Below, piece after piece: positions 1 to 12,700 of a DNA stretch of 64,000 bases. Under the pieces are notes generated by a model that was not told the DNA's origin, searched no databases, and saw only the letters and a list, made by a program, of their open reading frames with translations. This DNA is from Carettochelys insculpta (Eukaryota; Chordata; Testudines; Carettochelyidae), in contig NC_134137.1 of NCBI RefSeq assembly GCF_033958435.1, positions 121,122,001 through 121,186,000 on the forward strand. Direction: 5' to 3'. The translations under genes were made by a program, and so were the position numbers. The first letter of the stretch is position 1. Each line of letters begins with the position of its first letter.

Positions 1-125
1 TCCACCACCACTCTAGATAACCCGTTCCAGAGCTTCACCACTCTCCTGATGAAGTAGCTTTTCCTAATATCCAACCTACATCTAGCCCACTGCAACTTGA
101 GACCATTGCTCCTCTTCAAACCTTG
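1..125 (-). mobile_element. CR1 LINE 3' fragment
   Basis: Reading the minus strand, gcaatggtctcaagttgcag and ttaggaaaagctacttcatc are the usual 3' part of CR1 elements of birds, crocodiles and turtles. The element runs off the left edge. Confidence 0.75.
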
Positions 126-912
126 GTTGTCACATATGGGAATTCCAAAAAGTCATGCCCGTTTTGGAGAAAAAAGTTGGCGGTGAAACTGGTATTAAAA
201 ACAGACAAATGTGTTTTTCTTCTGTAAAAGAAGAAGAAAAAAAGACATTTCCTTGAGAGATTAAGTGAAGTTTGGGACTGGAAGGAGATGCGAGTTTCCC
301 CAGAATTTTAGTGTGATGAGTGAATTTCTGGGATTCAGATTTAAGGAACCGATTTGACAAAGTCAAAGCCCAGGTGAATGTTTTTCTTTCCTTGCCTACA
401 AGATGCTAAACTGAACTACTAAGGGGTGTCTGCCACTGCTAGGCTAGTGCCATTTGCACCAGTATAAGCTGAGTGAAGGCAATTTATTCATTCATCCTAG
501 AGTCTGCATATTTTATTTAGCATCAGTCTTAGGATTTTCAGAAAACGGTTTGGCTTGTTCAGAGAGGTGACAAATAAGAGGGCAACAATGGAGGGGTACA
601 GACCAATGCATGGGGTACATACTTATGCCTATGTTTTTCATACTATAAGAACAGTGGGAAATCTGCCTAAATTGAAAGGTGAATCAGGGAAACTTGGAAT
701 ATTTTCTTATACAAGACATAATTAATGGTGAAACTCACTGCTACAGGTGTTTATCAGGATACAACACAGAACAGATCCTCTGATGGATAAATGGAACATC
801 CATAAGTTATTGGATAGGGTGAAAAACATAAGTGATTGTAACTTTTTGTATATGAGCATGTACTGCTAACTGATAGAGGCTTGAATGAAACTTTCCTGTT
901 GGCAGCCCATCA

Positions 913-1580
913 TCAATAACCATGGGCTCGACGCCCATTGCTGTCTGATGCTTCCCTCACTATTTCCTTCCATCTTTCCCTGTCCAGTGCGGAGTGGCTT
1001 AGTTTCTGTAGACTAGCTCCACACCAATCTGATGTATCATGCACCCATTCTCTGTGGGGTCTGCCTCTCCTATTCGAGCCATCCATTATGCCGAATTCCA
1101 GGGTCTTGACTTTTTGTTCATTATTCATTCTGCAAATATGCCCGAATAGCTGTAGCTCCCATTGTATAACCTTCTTACAGTCTAGATCATACGTTATGGT
1201 GCCACCCAGATATGTGAACTTCTCTGCGTTATCTAGTTCAATCCCATCTACACTGATCTTCCTTCTTTTTTCCTTATCTCCAAATACCATTGTCTCCATT
1301 TTGTCGATGTTCATAATCAGTCCATACTGCTTCCCTTCCCTCCCTCATTTAGCACCTGTACTGTTCTCGCTAGTTTCTCCGCATCTAACCTCAATGAAGT
1401 TCTTCATCCGCAAACTTCAAGTTGTTAAGTCTCATCCCATGCACCAATTTCCCTTCTACTTCTTCCTTGATCTTGTCCATCTCTCTCTCTAGGTGCATGA
1501 TGAAGATGCTCAGCACTATAATCACTATGGGCCTTCTTGTATCACCCTGTGAGACACTTGGTACCAGTCACTTTCCATAC
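913..1580 (-). pseudogene. fossil non-LTR retrotransposon reverse transcriptase, C-terminal part
   Basis: On the minus strand an open stretch reads EKFTYLGGTIT, then LFGHICRMNNEQKVKTLEFG, then RRGRPHREWVHD. This is the thumb and C-terminal region of LINE reverse transcriptases of RTE-like type. Upstream in the same direction, a degraded LKFADE stands where the family has the catalytic [YF]ADD box, and SVSQGDT stands for the VRQGD motif. A deletion joins TITYDLDCKK directly to the GHICRM region. It is not functional. The clade is uncertain. Confidence 0.7.
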
Positions 1581-2029
1581 CTTCCTTTTCTCCTTAGCAT
1601 TTTCTCTCCCCAGCATTTCCAGCTGCACTCCTTGAGCCTAATTGGAATTCAGAGGAAAAAATTCCATCAAAATGTTGGTGCAAATTACCTTCCAGCTTTA
1701 AAAAGAGTGAGAGGAAGGCCTTCAGAGGAAACACCATAACCCCAGAGCAGGCAAGCAGGAACTCTCTCCAGCTTAGATGCTGATATGGAAGTGGATGAGT
1801 GGAAGAGTGTTGCTGCTCGGCAGTAGTGTTTACAAATAGAATAGCAGGATGTTTCAAAACATGGGATTTGGTTTCTTCAAATAGCCCACAATGCACAGAC
1901 TCTGCAGCAAAAATATCTGGGTGCAAAAGCAAAGTGTGGGTTCATAACCTTCCTGATTTCTAACAGCAGTTTCTATGTATGAATGTAAAAATATTATTTC
2001 CAGATACCACAATCTACAGTTTGAAGAGA

Positions 2030-3215
2030 CATCTTTGTGATATCCATTAGCTCCTGACTTATGTTGTCCTCCATCAGTTTGAAACCAGAGACACTTTCTA
2101 GCCAGTTAGTAAAATCTCCATTCCCTGTGGCTGGATTCACTTTTAAGCAAGATGTGCATTAGTGTGCATTTTTGAAGCGATGCTTTCAGGTGAACTAAAA
2201 AGGAAGGGGTGGTAAGCACGTTTCAGCTGACAACTGCTCTCAAACACATTACTAAGAGTGCTTACAAATTAAAAATATAGCATCATCTATTAATAGGCCC
2301 CTGAAAATTCACAGCCAGTCAAAACAGGTCACAAACCATGAAATCTAGTGTCCCCCCATGACATCTGCCTTTTGTGCATTTTCACTCTATACTATACGGA
2401 TTACATGGAGGGAACCAGTGTTTCTCAAATTGCGGTGCCCTCGTGATCCAAAAGGGAATCTAAAGGAATCACAAGGTTATTTAAGGAAAGTCACAGAATT
2501 GCCACTCTTAATTCTGTGCTGCCGTCAGAGCTGGGCAACTGGAGAGTGGTGGTTGCACTCTTGGCCGGGTGCCCAGCGCTGAAGGCAGCATCCTGCCAGC
2601 AGCAGCACAGATGTCGGGGAGAAAATATCATACCCATGTCACCCTTACTTCTGTGCTGCTGGTTTCAGAGCTGGGTGGCTGGAGAGTGGCAGCTGTTGAC
2701 TAAGGGCCCAGCTCAGCAGGCAGCAGTGCAGAAGTAAGGGTGGCTCTACCACACCAGGTCATCCTTCCTTTGTCAGTGCTGCTGTCGGTAATTCTGCCTT
2801 CAGAGCTGGATTCTTGGCCAGCAACTGCCAGCCTCCAGTTGCCCAGCTCTGACGACAATGGTGCTGCTAACAGTGCACAGAAAAAAGGCTAGAAATACTA
2901 CGACCCCCCATACGATAATCTTGTGGCCCTGCTTTTTGTGTCAGGGCACATACCATTACAACACCACAAAATTTCAGATTTAAATATGTGAAATCATGAA
3001 ATTTACCATTTTTAAAATCCAATGATCATGAAATTGACCAGAATGGACTGTGAATTTGGTAGGGCCTTACCCATATGTGCCATAGCTATGCTAGCGAATG
3101 GTACCAAAAAGCCCTACCTGTTCTAACAACACTAATCAGCTGAACAAGGGTAGTAAAGGAGTCCTACTAGCATGGCCATTGGTAGCTTTATTTTTCATTG
3201 AACCAGTTTAATTTG
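2030..3215 (+). repeat. older interspersed repeat, copy 1, split by an insertion
   Basis: The halves 2030-2293 and 3070-3215 align, with about a quarter to a third of bases changed, to a contiguous second copy at 6415-6795. Shared landmarks include agccagttagtaaaatct, tggctggattcactt, tttcaggtgaacta, accaaaaagcccya and tttatttttcattrra. The gap between the halves is filled by the element at 2294-3069. The family was not identified. Confidence 0.7.
2294..3069 (+). mobile_element. DNA transposon with AGGGCCCT-type inverted ends, copy A
   Basis: The left end is taggcccctgaaaattca and the right end reversed is taaggccctaccaaattca, so the two ends are inverted repeats. Inside are several units with 'acccttacttctgtgctgct' and 'agagctgggcaactgg'. 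Three more copies lie at 28558, 34508 and 38132. It probably belongs to the hAT superfamily; no clear target duplication was seen. Confidence 0.65.
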
Positions 3216-3289
3216 ACATAGGGATTAAAAAAACAAGTCAGGCTGTGGAGAATCTATACAGGAGTGCCCAGTGGTTTAGCTGACCAGTG

Positions 3290-3400
3290 TTAGCTCCTGT
3301 GGGAGTGATTTATGGGACGAAAGCTCATCACCCAGTAAATCATTTTGTCAATCTTTAAAATGCTATGTGACTGCTGGTTTGTTTTGTTAGACTACAGACT
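3290..3400 (+). repeat. sauropsid interspersed repeat, fragment
   Basis: gggacgaaagctcatcaccc followed by aatctttaaaatgctatgtg is a diverged copy of the repeat found at 19141, 25650 and 30441. Its class is not known to me. Confidence 0.55.
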
Positions 3401-3549
3401 ATATGGCTCCCTCTCTGGTGCTATCGTGCAGGAATGTTTCTGTACAACTTCCTCATACCTGAGGAAAAAGTAAACGTTTTAGGATTCAGCTGGGCTGGTG
3501 CTTTGTAAACCATTGCTGTAAGAGTGATGCCATTTCTGTCCCGTTACAG

Positions 3550-3709
3550 TTCAGAACAGTCAACCAGCTACTATGAATTTCTTGGAGTGAATGGCTGTCA
3601 GGATGTGATTCACTTGTACCGGCTGCTATGGGCTTCCACAGTCCTGAACATCATTGGATTGTTTCTGGGGATAGTCACGGCAGCCATCCTTGGGGCCTTT
3701 AAAGACGTG
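3550..3709 (+). CDS. TMEM255B: TMEM255B exon with the fourth transmembrane helix
   Basis: The acceptor is ccgttacag before 3550 and the donor is gtaaga from 3710. The exon starts with one base that completes a split codon and ends in phase 0 after KDV. It encodes the conserved [14 protein letters not shown] segment and a hydrophobic helix of about 22 residues followed by LGAFKD. Confidence 0.93.
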
Positions 3710-6700
3710 GTAAGACTTGCAATTCCTGCAGCTTTTCATCAGTGGGGATTTCTGTATATTGCCAGTTATACTGTTACCTAATGTGTTCAAAAGACAGGCA
3801 ACAGAACCATGCACAGCAAGTGCTCACAAAACATTTCCTGCCACAGCATTGAGTCCCAAGTCAGATATCCTCAGATTATGCTCTTGACGGGTGTTATAGC
3901 TCAGTATGGTCAGGCCTGGTTCAGACACGTGGGTGGGTGACAGATCATGCTGATGATTCAGTAAGTGGCCTCTCTTTTCTGAGTCAGCACTGAACCACTG
4001 GCTCAGCCTGGTGCTAAACAGTGTCAGTTTGGTGCAGGTGGTGCCAGTTTAATAGATGATACCTGAAACTGAGGTTCTAACCACTTGAAAGTAACAAATA
4101 TTGTCTGATGGGGCAGGGATTGGTGCTGGGGTATTGGCCAGGTTCTGATGTGAACGATCACATTCTGCTCACGTAACGCTCCTGGTCAGTTTCCATCAGA
4201 GTGGCCGGTCTTCACCACCTGCCCTAATCCACTGAGAAGAGGTAATGTGTGATGCCAGTAGCTGTGTGGTTGCAGAGACAGCTGTGATTAAATAGTGGCT
4301 AAAATGACTGCAGAATACAGGGCTGTTAGTTCCTGGCTGCCCTGCCAGGCAGGGCTGGCTCAAACCCAGGCCTCTGTGAGTACGTGAGAGTGGGGCGAGG
4401 GAAGCAGTGCAGATGGGAAAGGCATGCCAGGGGCTAGTCGCTTCCCCTCAGAGGCAGCCACCAGCGCGGCAGCCTTTATTGGTGCTCGCAAGTCTTTGGG
4501 GTATCACTTGCTAAAAGCAAGAGGAGGGCTGCAGGACCGGGGAGCTTCTCGCCAGCAAAACTGCCTTCATTGAAATGCAAAAGACAGCGCGCAAGTGAAT
4601 GTTGCTGCTTGTCGCTGCATTAATTCCTGATGTGCATCTCTGGCTGCGCAGCGCGCAGCAGGGGTCAGGACTGACTCAGACAGTGCTGGGCTACTCAGAG
4701 CTACACAGGCCTCTGCCTGACGGGCACGTTAGACAGGGAGGTGATGTTTGCCTATGATGCTCCATTGCCACTGGGTATGGAGTCAGCTCTTTGTGCCAAA
4801 TGGGAGCTCGGCAGTGGTGATACTTCAGCCCCCTGCGGAATTTGTTATTTCTGCTCCGGCTCTGTTACTCTGGCTGGTACACACTCCACCATCTGGAGCC
4901 CGTATCCCGCTTCCCCACCAAGCTGGCAGGTCAGACTTGTTTGAGTGGAAAGGGGATAGGGCTGGATAATGCTACACACTAAATCTTGGGCCTTGCAGGC
5001 CCACCTAAGCTAACGCATTTGCAGGGTGCTGTTGATGAGCCTGGACAGCGTCTGGCAGAGGCGTGAGTAGCGTACAGCTGTAGCAGGGAGCTAAAGCAGT
5101 GTGGCCACTCACTGGGCTGCAGGGACACACGTGGACCAAGGAAGGGCTGCTGCTCTGCTCACACACCCCAAGCGCGTTGGGTTAGGACCAAGCTTTCCCA
5201 CGGATATTTTGGCTTCATTTGGCCATCAGCTCATCTGTGCCAGCACCCTCACTGGTGGTGTTCCTTCCTTTAACCGGGGCGGACATGAGGGGGGCCGAGG
5301 GGTTGTTTTCAGGAGGGGGTGACATGGCCCATCATGTGGAAGGTAGCTGAGGACCGCTGGGCAGAACAGTTGAGTGTAATTGGAAGCTGGCAGGCTGCAC
5401 TGAGAAGAGACAGAGGCTGACAGCAATGCCATTCAAAGCCCACTAGCACAGAGCACTGGTTCTTGGAGACATTCTGGTAGAACAGGGGATCCCCCTCGTA
5501 CCAGCGACAGAGTCTGTCTATACCTCCCCCTTCATTACTGCCCGGGCAAGCCCAGCAGCGGCACTTGGGCTGGAGGAGGAGCTGGGGGCAGAACTCGGGG
5601 GGGACAGGGGCAGTTGGGGATAATGGTGGAGCTGGCTGGGCTGGAGCGAGAGAATGAGGGCAGAGCCTGGCTGGGGTGGGAGCGAGCGCAGAGTGGTGCT
5701 GCGGTTGGGGGTGGAGCTGGTTGGGGGCAGCGGCACCGCGGCTGGGGGTGGAGTTGTCTGGGGTGGAGAGGCTCCTCCACGTCTCTCCTCCTCCTTGAAC
5801 ATTCCTCCAGACCACCCCAGGGGACCACTGCTTATTCCTCCTCCTCGGGTACAACCACCCCAGCGTACTCCCTTCAGCAGCACACACGCTGAGAGCTGGG
5901 TTTCCAGTTACTATCTCTGTGTCATGACTCAGGGCTTTGAGAGACATTTTATTATGGCAGGGCCTTGTGAGAGTTATTTTAAACTCTCCCTTGTTAAGAG
6001 CCTGCACAGAGCACACGAGTAATTGCCCTCCTAGATGCTGCAAACCACCAGGCACAGCCATGGTGCAAACCAAGGTGTAAACGTGCAGCAGGGGACCCTT
6101 AACGCTTGGGTGGGAGCGTTGGGTGACCAGACCTCCCCATTTTGTAGGAGCCGTCCCCCAAATTTAGGGCTTTTCCTTATATTGACACCCATTACCGCCC
6201 CTCCGATTTTGCACACTTGCGATCTGGACACCCTATGTGAGGAGCACTTGGTGACTAAAGGGGACATGACATCACATATGTTCTCATAATGCCAGTAGTG
6301 AACCACAGCCATCAAGGGATGAACAGCTGGTGCCGCCTTTGCTGAAGGGAACACAAGCTGCTTTCTAGTATTACTAATTATTACTCATTATAGCACAGTC
6401 TAGCCTTGGAAGGACTGTCTTTATGCTATCCATTAGATGCTGCATTGTGTTGCCTCCATCAATCTGAAACCACAGACACGGTGTAGCCAGTTAGTAAAAT
6501 CTGTGGCTGGATTCACTTCTTAAACAGCGTGCACCTTTAGGAAGGATTTTTGAAGCAGTGGTTTCAGGTGAACTATGGAGGAAGGTGTTCCTAAGCATGT
6601 TTTAGCTAGTAGCTACTCTTACACGTTGCTATGAGTGCTTACACTTTAGATTTGTAGCATCTGCTCTCAGTGCCTTAGCTCTGCTAGAGACTGGCACCAA

Positions 6701-9700
6701 AAAGCCCCACATATGCTAATGCTAGTCAGCTGCAGGGAAGCACAGTTGTACCCTTAGCATGGCCACTGGTGTCTTTATTTTTCATTAGACCACGAAAAGC
6801 TCATTGGAAGAGGTCGCACGTAAAAATGAGTGGGGAAAACAGAAAAGAGAAGACACAGAAGTGTCCCTGAGCAGAGTGGAGAATTACGGAGCCAATTTTA
6901 ACCAACGCTGACACAGCTCTTCTGTGTCATTTTTCTCCTTGTCTGCCCCATCTTTGGCTCGACTCTTCCCTCTTAATTTGGAAATGGCAGAGATGTTGTG
7001 TTTCCTGGGTCCCTGGGCCAATAGCTTTGGTAAGGCCATGCTCCTGCAATGGTCAAGATTTATCCAAAACATAATGAAAATCAATCACATTAATAGAGCC
7101 TTGTGCAGACAGAAAATTTGTATCGGGAATCGGTGTCTGCAAAATTGATTCATAGATAGCCTCATCCACTAATGCGGATACCCACAGATACCTGCAACTT
7201 TGCAGGAGTTTGCAAAATTTGTTTCAGAATCTGCATCCACATTCACAAAAATGAACCACAGATATCCCTACCCACAGCCACGGATATACAGTGGATAGCT
7301 GCAGACTTGCAGGGCTCTACATGTGGGACCCATTTTAAATGTCTTGTTCTAGGTATGTCAGGTTTGACTACCCATTTCAGCTTTTGTCACCCTCTACTGC
7401 TTGGGGTACATTAGTTAGGCCAAAAAGCTGAGAGGCAGAAGTCTTCTCAGGACTTCCCGTTAGGTGGTGGTGAGCCTAAGTGACACATTGTTGTGAAGTC
7501 TTTTTCACTTCTGAAGCCCTCATTCCATTAATATGTGAGCCCCATGGCTACATCAAGAATTGCAGTTCCATCTCTTTGGAGAGAGAGAGAAGCCGTCCCC
7601 TTAGTCTTTTACTCAGTTCTGGAAATCTTGAGTTTGTTTCTGTAACGTCTGCGGCAGGTGCTCTGGAGGATAACGACCGCATGGCAAAGTGCTAGAAAAA
7701 CCACTTCTAATTTTAACAACATGTTTCTACAGCTGAGCAGGGCTACTGTGGGCAGAGGCATAATGTACATTAGGAGCCGGCCTGAGGGCAAAGTGGGACA
7801 GTGGGTCCAGTTCCATGACACGGCCCTCATCACTGCCTGGACCATGGCACCGCGCCTGCCTGTCCCTCACAGCCACATGCAGTGACACAGCAGTGCTACC
7901 ACGGCAATGCAAAAGGGCCCAGCGCGCCAGCTGCTGCTGCTGCCGCCAAAGTAGTAGCAGTGGCGGCTGGAGCTCTGGGCCCCTTTGACACATCGGGCCC
8001 GATGGCAACTGCTCCCTTTACCTCCTCCCACCCCCATCACTGAGCCTGATTAGGAGACAGCTGCAGATCAGTAATGAGTAAGTGGCTTATAACGCTTGCC
8101 AGAGTTGACGGGAGAGCAGCCCCGCTGACTTTACCGCACAGAAGACACTGCAGTAAGTATGTTTGCTTCAGCTATGCTATCTGTGTAGCTGAAGTTGCAG
8201 AGTTTAGGTTGATGGATAAGGCCTCAGACTAGAGTCTTGCCTCCTGGATCATCAGCTAGGCACTAGGAACTGCTGGGCATTTCTTAAGGCAAAAAGAGAA
8301 AGCAGCTGTGTAACTTCCCAGCAAAAAAAACCTGCTTCACACCCAAACACACTATTTCTAGATAGTAAAGTAACAGTGAGTGGGGGAGGGGGAGGATTTA
8401 ATTTCAAACCTCCTTGGGTTCCTTCCTTACTTATCTAGAGCAGCGTTTCTTAAACTACATTCCATGGAACACTGGTGTGATGCGAACAACTCCCAAGTTT
8501 GCCATGCGCGCCTGATGCTTCTTTGCTACCATACACTGATGGGGTGTATTCTCTGTTGTTAAAACCAGATGCAAAGTTACTTCCTCATTGAGTAAATTCC
8601 TTCATTTTGTGTTTGTGTACATGTGGTCTCTGTTTTTTTGTTTTTTTGGTCTGACAATTTTTTTTTGAAGAAAATTTTCATAGGTGTTCCGCATAATAAT
8701 ATTTTTGTTTGGTGTTCCATGGTCTCAAAAAGTTTAACAATCACTGGTCTAGAGAGTACTATGAGCATTCATGTATTAATGTTTGTATCATTTAGCCAAG
8801 AATCTCAATCAAAGTAGATAATAATATTTTGTTAGTATAAATGGAAAAATGATGTGGCTGGTTTGTGTATTTCTTGTGCTGGGGAAATAAGAAAACAGAG
8901 AAATCAAACACTGTCCAATGACCTAATAAAATTTGATGTCATAAAAAAACATTTCCTTTTTCCTAGCCCCTGGTTGCATTTTGCTAATATGTTGTTTTGT
9001 GTGTTCAGCAGGCACCACTGTCCCAAATTGCCTTTAGTTCCACCTCTCCTCCTCAGATTTTGTACAACCCAGCCCAGCAGATCCTGACATACGCTGGGTT
9101 TTGTCCCTCTGCAGCAGCTATTCCTGCATATCCATCCTATCCTTTACCTCTTCAGGTAGAGTACAACAACATGGTATTTTTCTTGTTAACCCTCTTAAAA
9201 GCCAGAGGTTTCTCTTTGGTAGAAATCCCACGCTGCGAAATCTTGTCTGCTGGGGGGCTTGGGGGAGCTGGAGGTAGAAGGGAAGATGGATTGGTTGCAT
9301 AGGACACAGGTTCTCCTCTATTCTTACGGCAAAGTTCAGTCCGAATAGTTTATTAGATCTCCTCTCTCGCCCCTTCAGGTTCCTTCACTGACCATTATTA
9401 TTAGTTCCTTGGTAGTGCCTTGGCACCACAATCTGGGATTGGGACCTCACTGTGGTAAATGATGAACAGCTAAACAAAGGAGACAATCCTTGCCCTGGGA
9501 AGCTCCCTGTCCAGCAGACAGTGTGCAGTAGGTAGACAAAACAGATAAAGGAGACTGGGGGACGGGAGAATGAGAAGCATAAATCAATCAAGTTTAGCAG
9601 AAGAGCAAAACTTCTTACCTCACTCACCACACATTGCTACTCAGTGGGATGTGCCCCTTAGCCTCTCTTCTTCAGAAATGGCAATGGGCAGCTGGGGATG

Positions 9701-12700
9701 GATCACTTGATGATTGCCTGTTCTGTTCATTCCCTCTGGGGCACTTGGCATTGGTCACTGTGGGCAGACAGGATACTGGGCAAGATGGACCTTTGGTCTC
9801 ACCCAGTGTGGCCATGTTTATGTTCCCTTGCCTATTCAGTGCCGGACGGGAGTGATTTCTAAGCACCGCGGCAGAGGTAGGTGTCAAGGTAGGTGGATAA
9901 GGTGAAAGCATTCTGATTTTTCTCCCCACACGTAAGGAACAGCCTGGGTGAATAACAGCATCAATAGCCGCATGAAGGGCCACTGCTGTATGTATAGAGT
10001 ATTAACTTTGAAGCATAGTCCTCATGGTCACTAAGCCTCTGTATTTACTCAAGCAAACGGAATAAAAAAATGACAATTGCTTCAATTTTGAACAAGCATG
10101 AGTGAGGAATTCACGCAGTACTTACACTAGTAAGATTAGCCAGACACGTGTCACCTCTTCCCCTCCTTTTGCTGCTACACTCTAGCTCCACAAATAAATA
10201 AAATCACTGCCCCCCCACCCCACGGTTACCTCTTTGTAGCGGTTGTTCTGTGTGATGCAGCCATGTTACAGAGGTGTGTTCCACACACAGCAGAGCTGGA
10301 GAATTTTGCACAGCAGAGTCTGCAGGGGCAGCATTCACGCCACATGGCCATAGCCCTTCCCCAGACTCTAAGTGCGATACCATCCTGGCCCTCCTTGGTT
10401 CCTTCACCCCAAACATCAGGAGTACAAACCCCTGTGCAGAGGAGACAGAGAGCAGGTTGTGGGATAGACATCTGCCTTGCATCACCACGAAGAACAACAT
10501 CTATGGGTAGGTGACCATGCTTCCCTCTTTCAGTAGATGCAGCTGGGTATTCAATGTGGGTGCTTCGCAGGCAGTACCTGTAGGCAGTGGGGTTCAAGTA
10601 GCTAAGGACTGGAGGGCTGCGTTTTTGAAGTTCGCATCTGATTTGAACATAAGCCTAACAGCACAGTGGTGTGCACAGCTGTGCACAGAGGGCAAGTGGC
10701 TGCTCTGAAAGCGTCCAACGTAGGAATAACAAGAAGTCCTGGGGCACCTTACAGACTAAGATATTTTGGAGCATAAGCTTTTGTGGGCAAAGACCCACTT
10801 CGTCAGATGCATGGAGTGGGGGCGGGTTTCAGAGACGTATGTAAAGAGTGAGGTCTCAGTAAAAGGGAGGGCCAGAGCTGACAAGAGTGGCTGGCCCCTT
10901 ACAAAAGCAGCTTCTCTGCCCTGGGTGTTAACATCTCCACATTAGACTCTGTCAATGGACTATAACCCCTGTCTGATTTGACTTGTTTTTTCCTCTTTTG
11001 ATACGTACTACTGATAATGGGCCATTTCCGCCTTGCTGAATAGACTTGTCAGCTCTGGACCCTCCCTTTTAGTGGAACCCACTCTTTAAATATCCCTCTG
11101 GAGCCCCCCCCCTCAACTCATGCATCTGACAAAGCAGGTCTTTGCCCACGAAAGCTAATGATCCAAAATACCTGTTAGTCTATAAGGTGCCACAGGACTT
11201 CTTGTTGTTCTCGAAGATGCAGACTAACACGGCTCCCGCTCTGATACTTGTCAACATAAGAATGTCATTTAACAATTCCGTTGACGTTATCTGAGCTCTA
11301 GTGGAATGAGCTCACAGCGTTTGAGATGGTGTAGCCTGAGCTACTTCATATCCTGTCGTGTTACAGGAATGTACTCACCTGGAGACTGTCTGTGAAAAGA
11401 CCCTTCAGCTTGTCCACATATGAAAAAAAACAGATGAGGTGAGGAACAAGAAAGTTTTGTTCCATGCAGATGAAAAGCTAGCCATTGCCTGACATCCAGT
11501 ATGTGAAGACACTGCTCCTCTGGGGTGCAGTTCAGTGTAGGGAAGCACGCTGGTAAGACGTCTGAGTTGGTTCAAGTAAAATGGGAAAACTGCCTGAGGT
11601 AAAAACTTAGGGCCTGGCCTCAGATTTACTGTGTTTCTGGAGAATGGCCTGTAAGGAATTTCTGCCATCTAAGTTGCAACTCACAGACTTCTTGCAGACG
11701 TTATCACCACAAGGAAGGCAGGTTTCTGACACAGAAGGAGAAGGAAGTTGCCAGAGACCCAAATGGAGGTCCGGTAGAAGCCACTAAGACAGCATTAAAG
11801 TCCAGCAAGGGAAGTGGCTCTTTAACAGTGGGTGAAATTGAGCGACTCCTTTTGACTCCTTTGAACAACTTCACTGCATGGGACTTGAGTGCACTGACTT
11901 CCCACTGATGGGCAAATGAAATGTTGGAATTGCCGGCAGGTGGACTCTCAATTAATGCAGCGCAAGACCAGCAGACTGAAAGCGTAATGTGAACTCCAAG
12001 ATATTCTGGATACAAGCCAGCATTAGTTGAACTCCCCAGGCTAACAACTATACCAAGAATTGCTTCCATTTGGCCAAATAGGAGGTTAAGGATAAGCCTC
12101 ATCCCTCTCTTGGGCTTGGGGACCAAAGAATACCAGCAGTAAAACCCCTGCCCCGATGCTGCAAGGCAGTGGTGGGCAACCTGTGGCTTCTGGGCCACAT
12201 GCGGCCCACTGAGGCTTCACCTGCACACCCCCCGCCACCCCAGAACCTTTAGCTGCTCCTCCCCCACATTCCCCTTGCACACCAAAGCCCTGCACTGCCT
12301 GTGCCTCCCTCCCAGCACTTTGGAGGAGCTGTGTATCGTCTGATTCATGCTCCATCCTCGCTTCTCCTGCATTCCTTCCTCCCAGAAGTGGAACGCCACA
12401 AATCATGTCTTCACAGCATTTCAGCCCTGGGAGGGCGGGGGAGGAGAAGGGATGGCGTGCGCATCAGGTGATTTGCATGTTCTGAAAGAGCAGAGAGGGA
12501 GGAGGAGGTAGGGGGAGGAGCAGGTAGGTGTGGGGCTCTGGTGCCCCACCTACTGCATGAAAGGGGCCAGGCGGGGGGACCACAGGTGGAACCCCAGTGG
12601 GCTTGGGCTGCTGTGTCCCATTCAGGTGAGGTGGGAGGGGGCTCCTGTTCCTCTTGGATTCTGTTCTTGCACAACAGGATCTGGTAGGAAAAGTCCCAGA

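Larger units (their letters stand above)
1..3549 (+). other. TMEM255B intron (upstream part), mostly repeats
   Basis: No TMEM255B exon was recognised here. The stretch holds a CR1 3' fragment, a LINE reverse-transcriptase fossil (about 913-1580), an older repeat in two halves (2030-2293 and 3070-3215) with a DNA transposon inserted between them, and a copy of the sauropsid repeat (3290-3400). The rest shows nothing I can name. Confidence 0.6.
3710..9011 (+). other. TMEM255B intron between the last-helix exon and the penultimate exon
   Basis: The intron is 5.3 kb. It contains a G-rich stretch (about 5540-5780), a 118-bp MITE at 6119, the second copy of the split repeat at 6415, a DNA element at 7094 and a hAT MITE at 8441. 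From 3800 to 5500 I see no recognisable element. Confidence 0.7.

Noticed and set aside
5309..6073. Long minus-strand open frame of 254 codons, rich in Pro, Gln and Ser
   Set aside because: It is a read-through of a G-rich irregular repeat inside an intron. There is no domain, and other frames are equally open.
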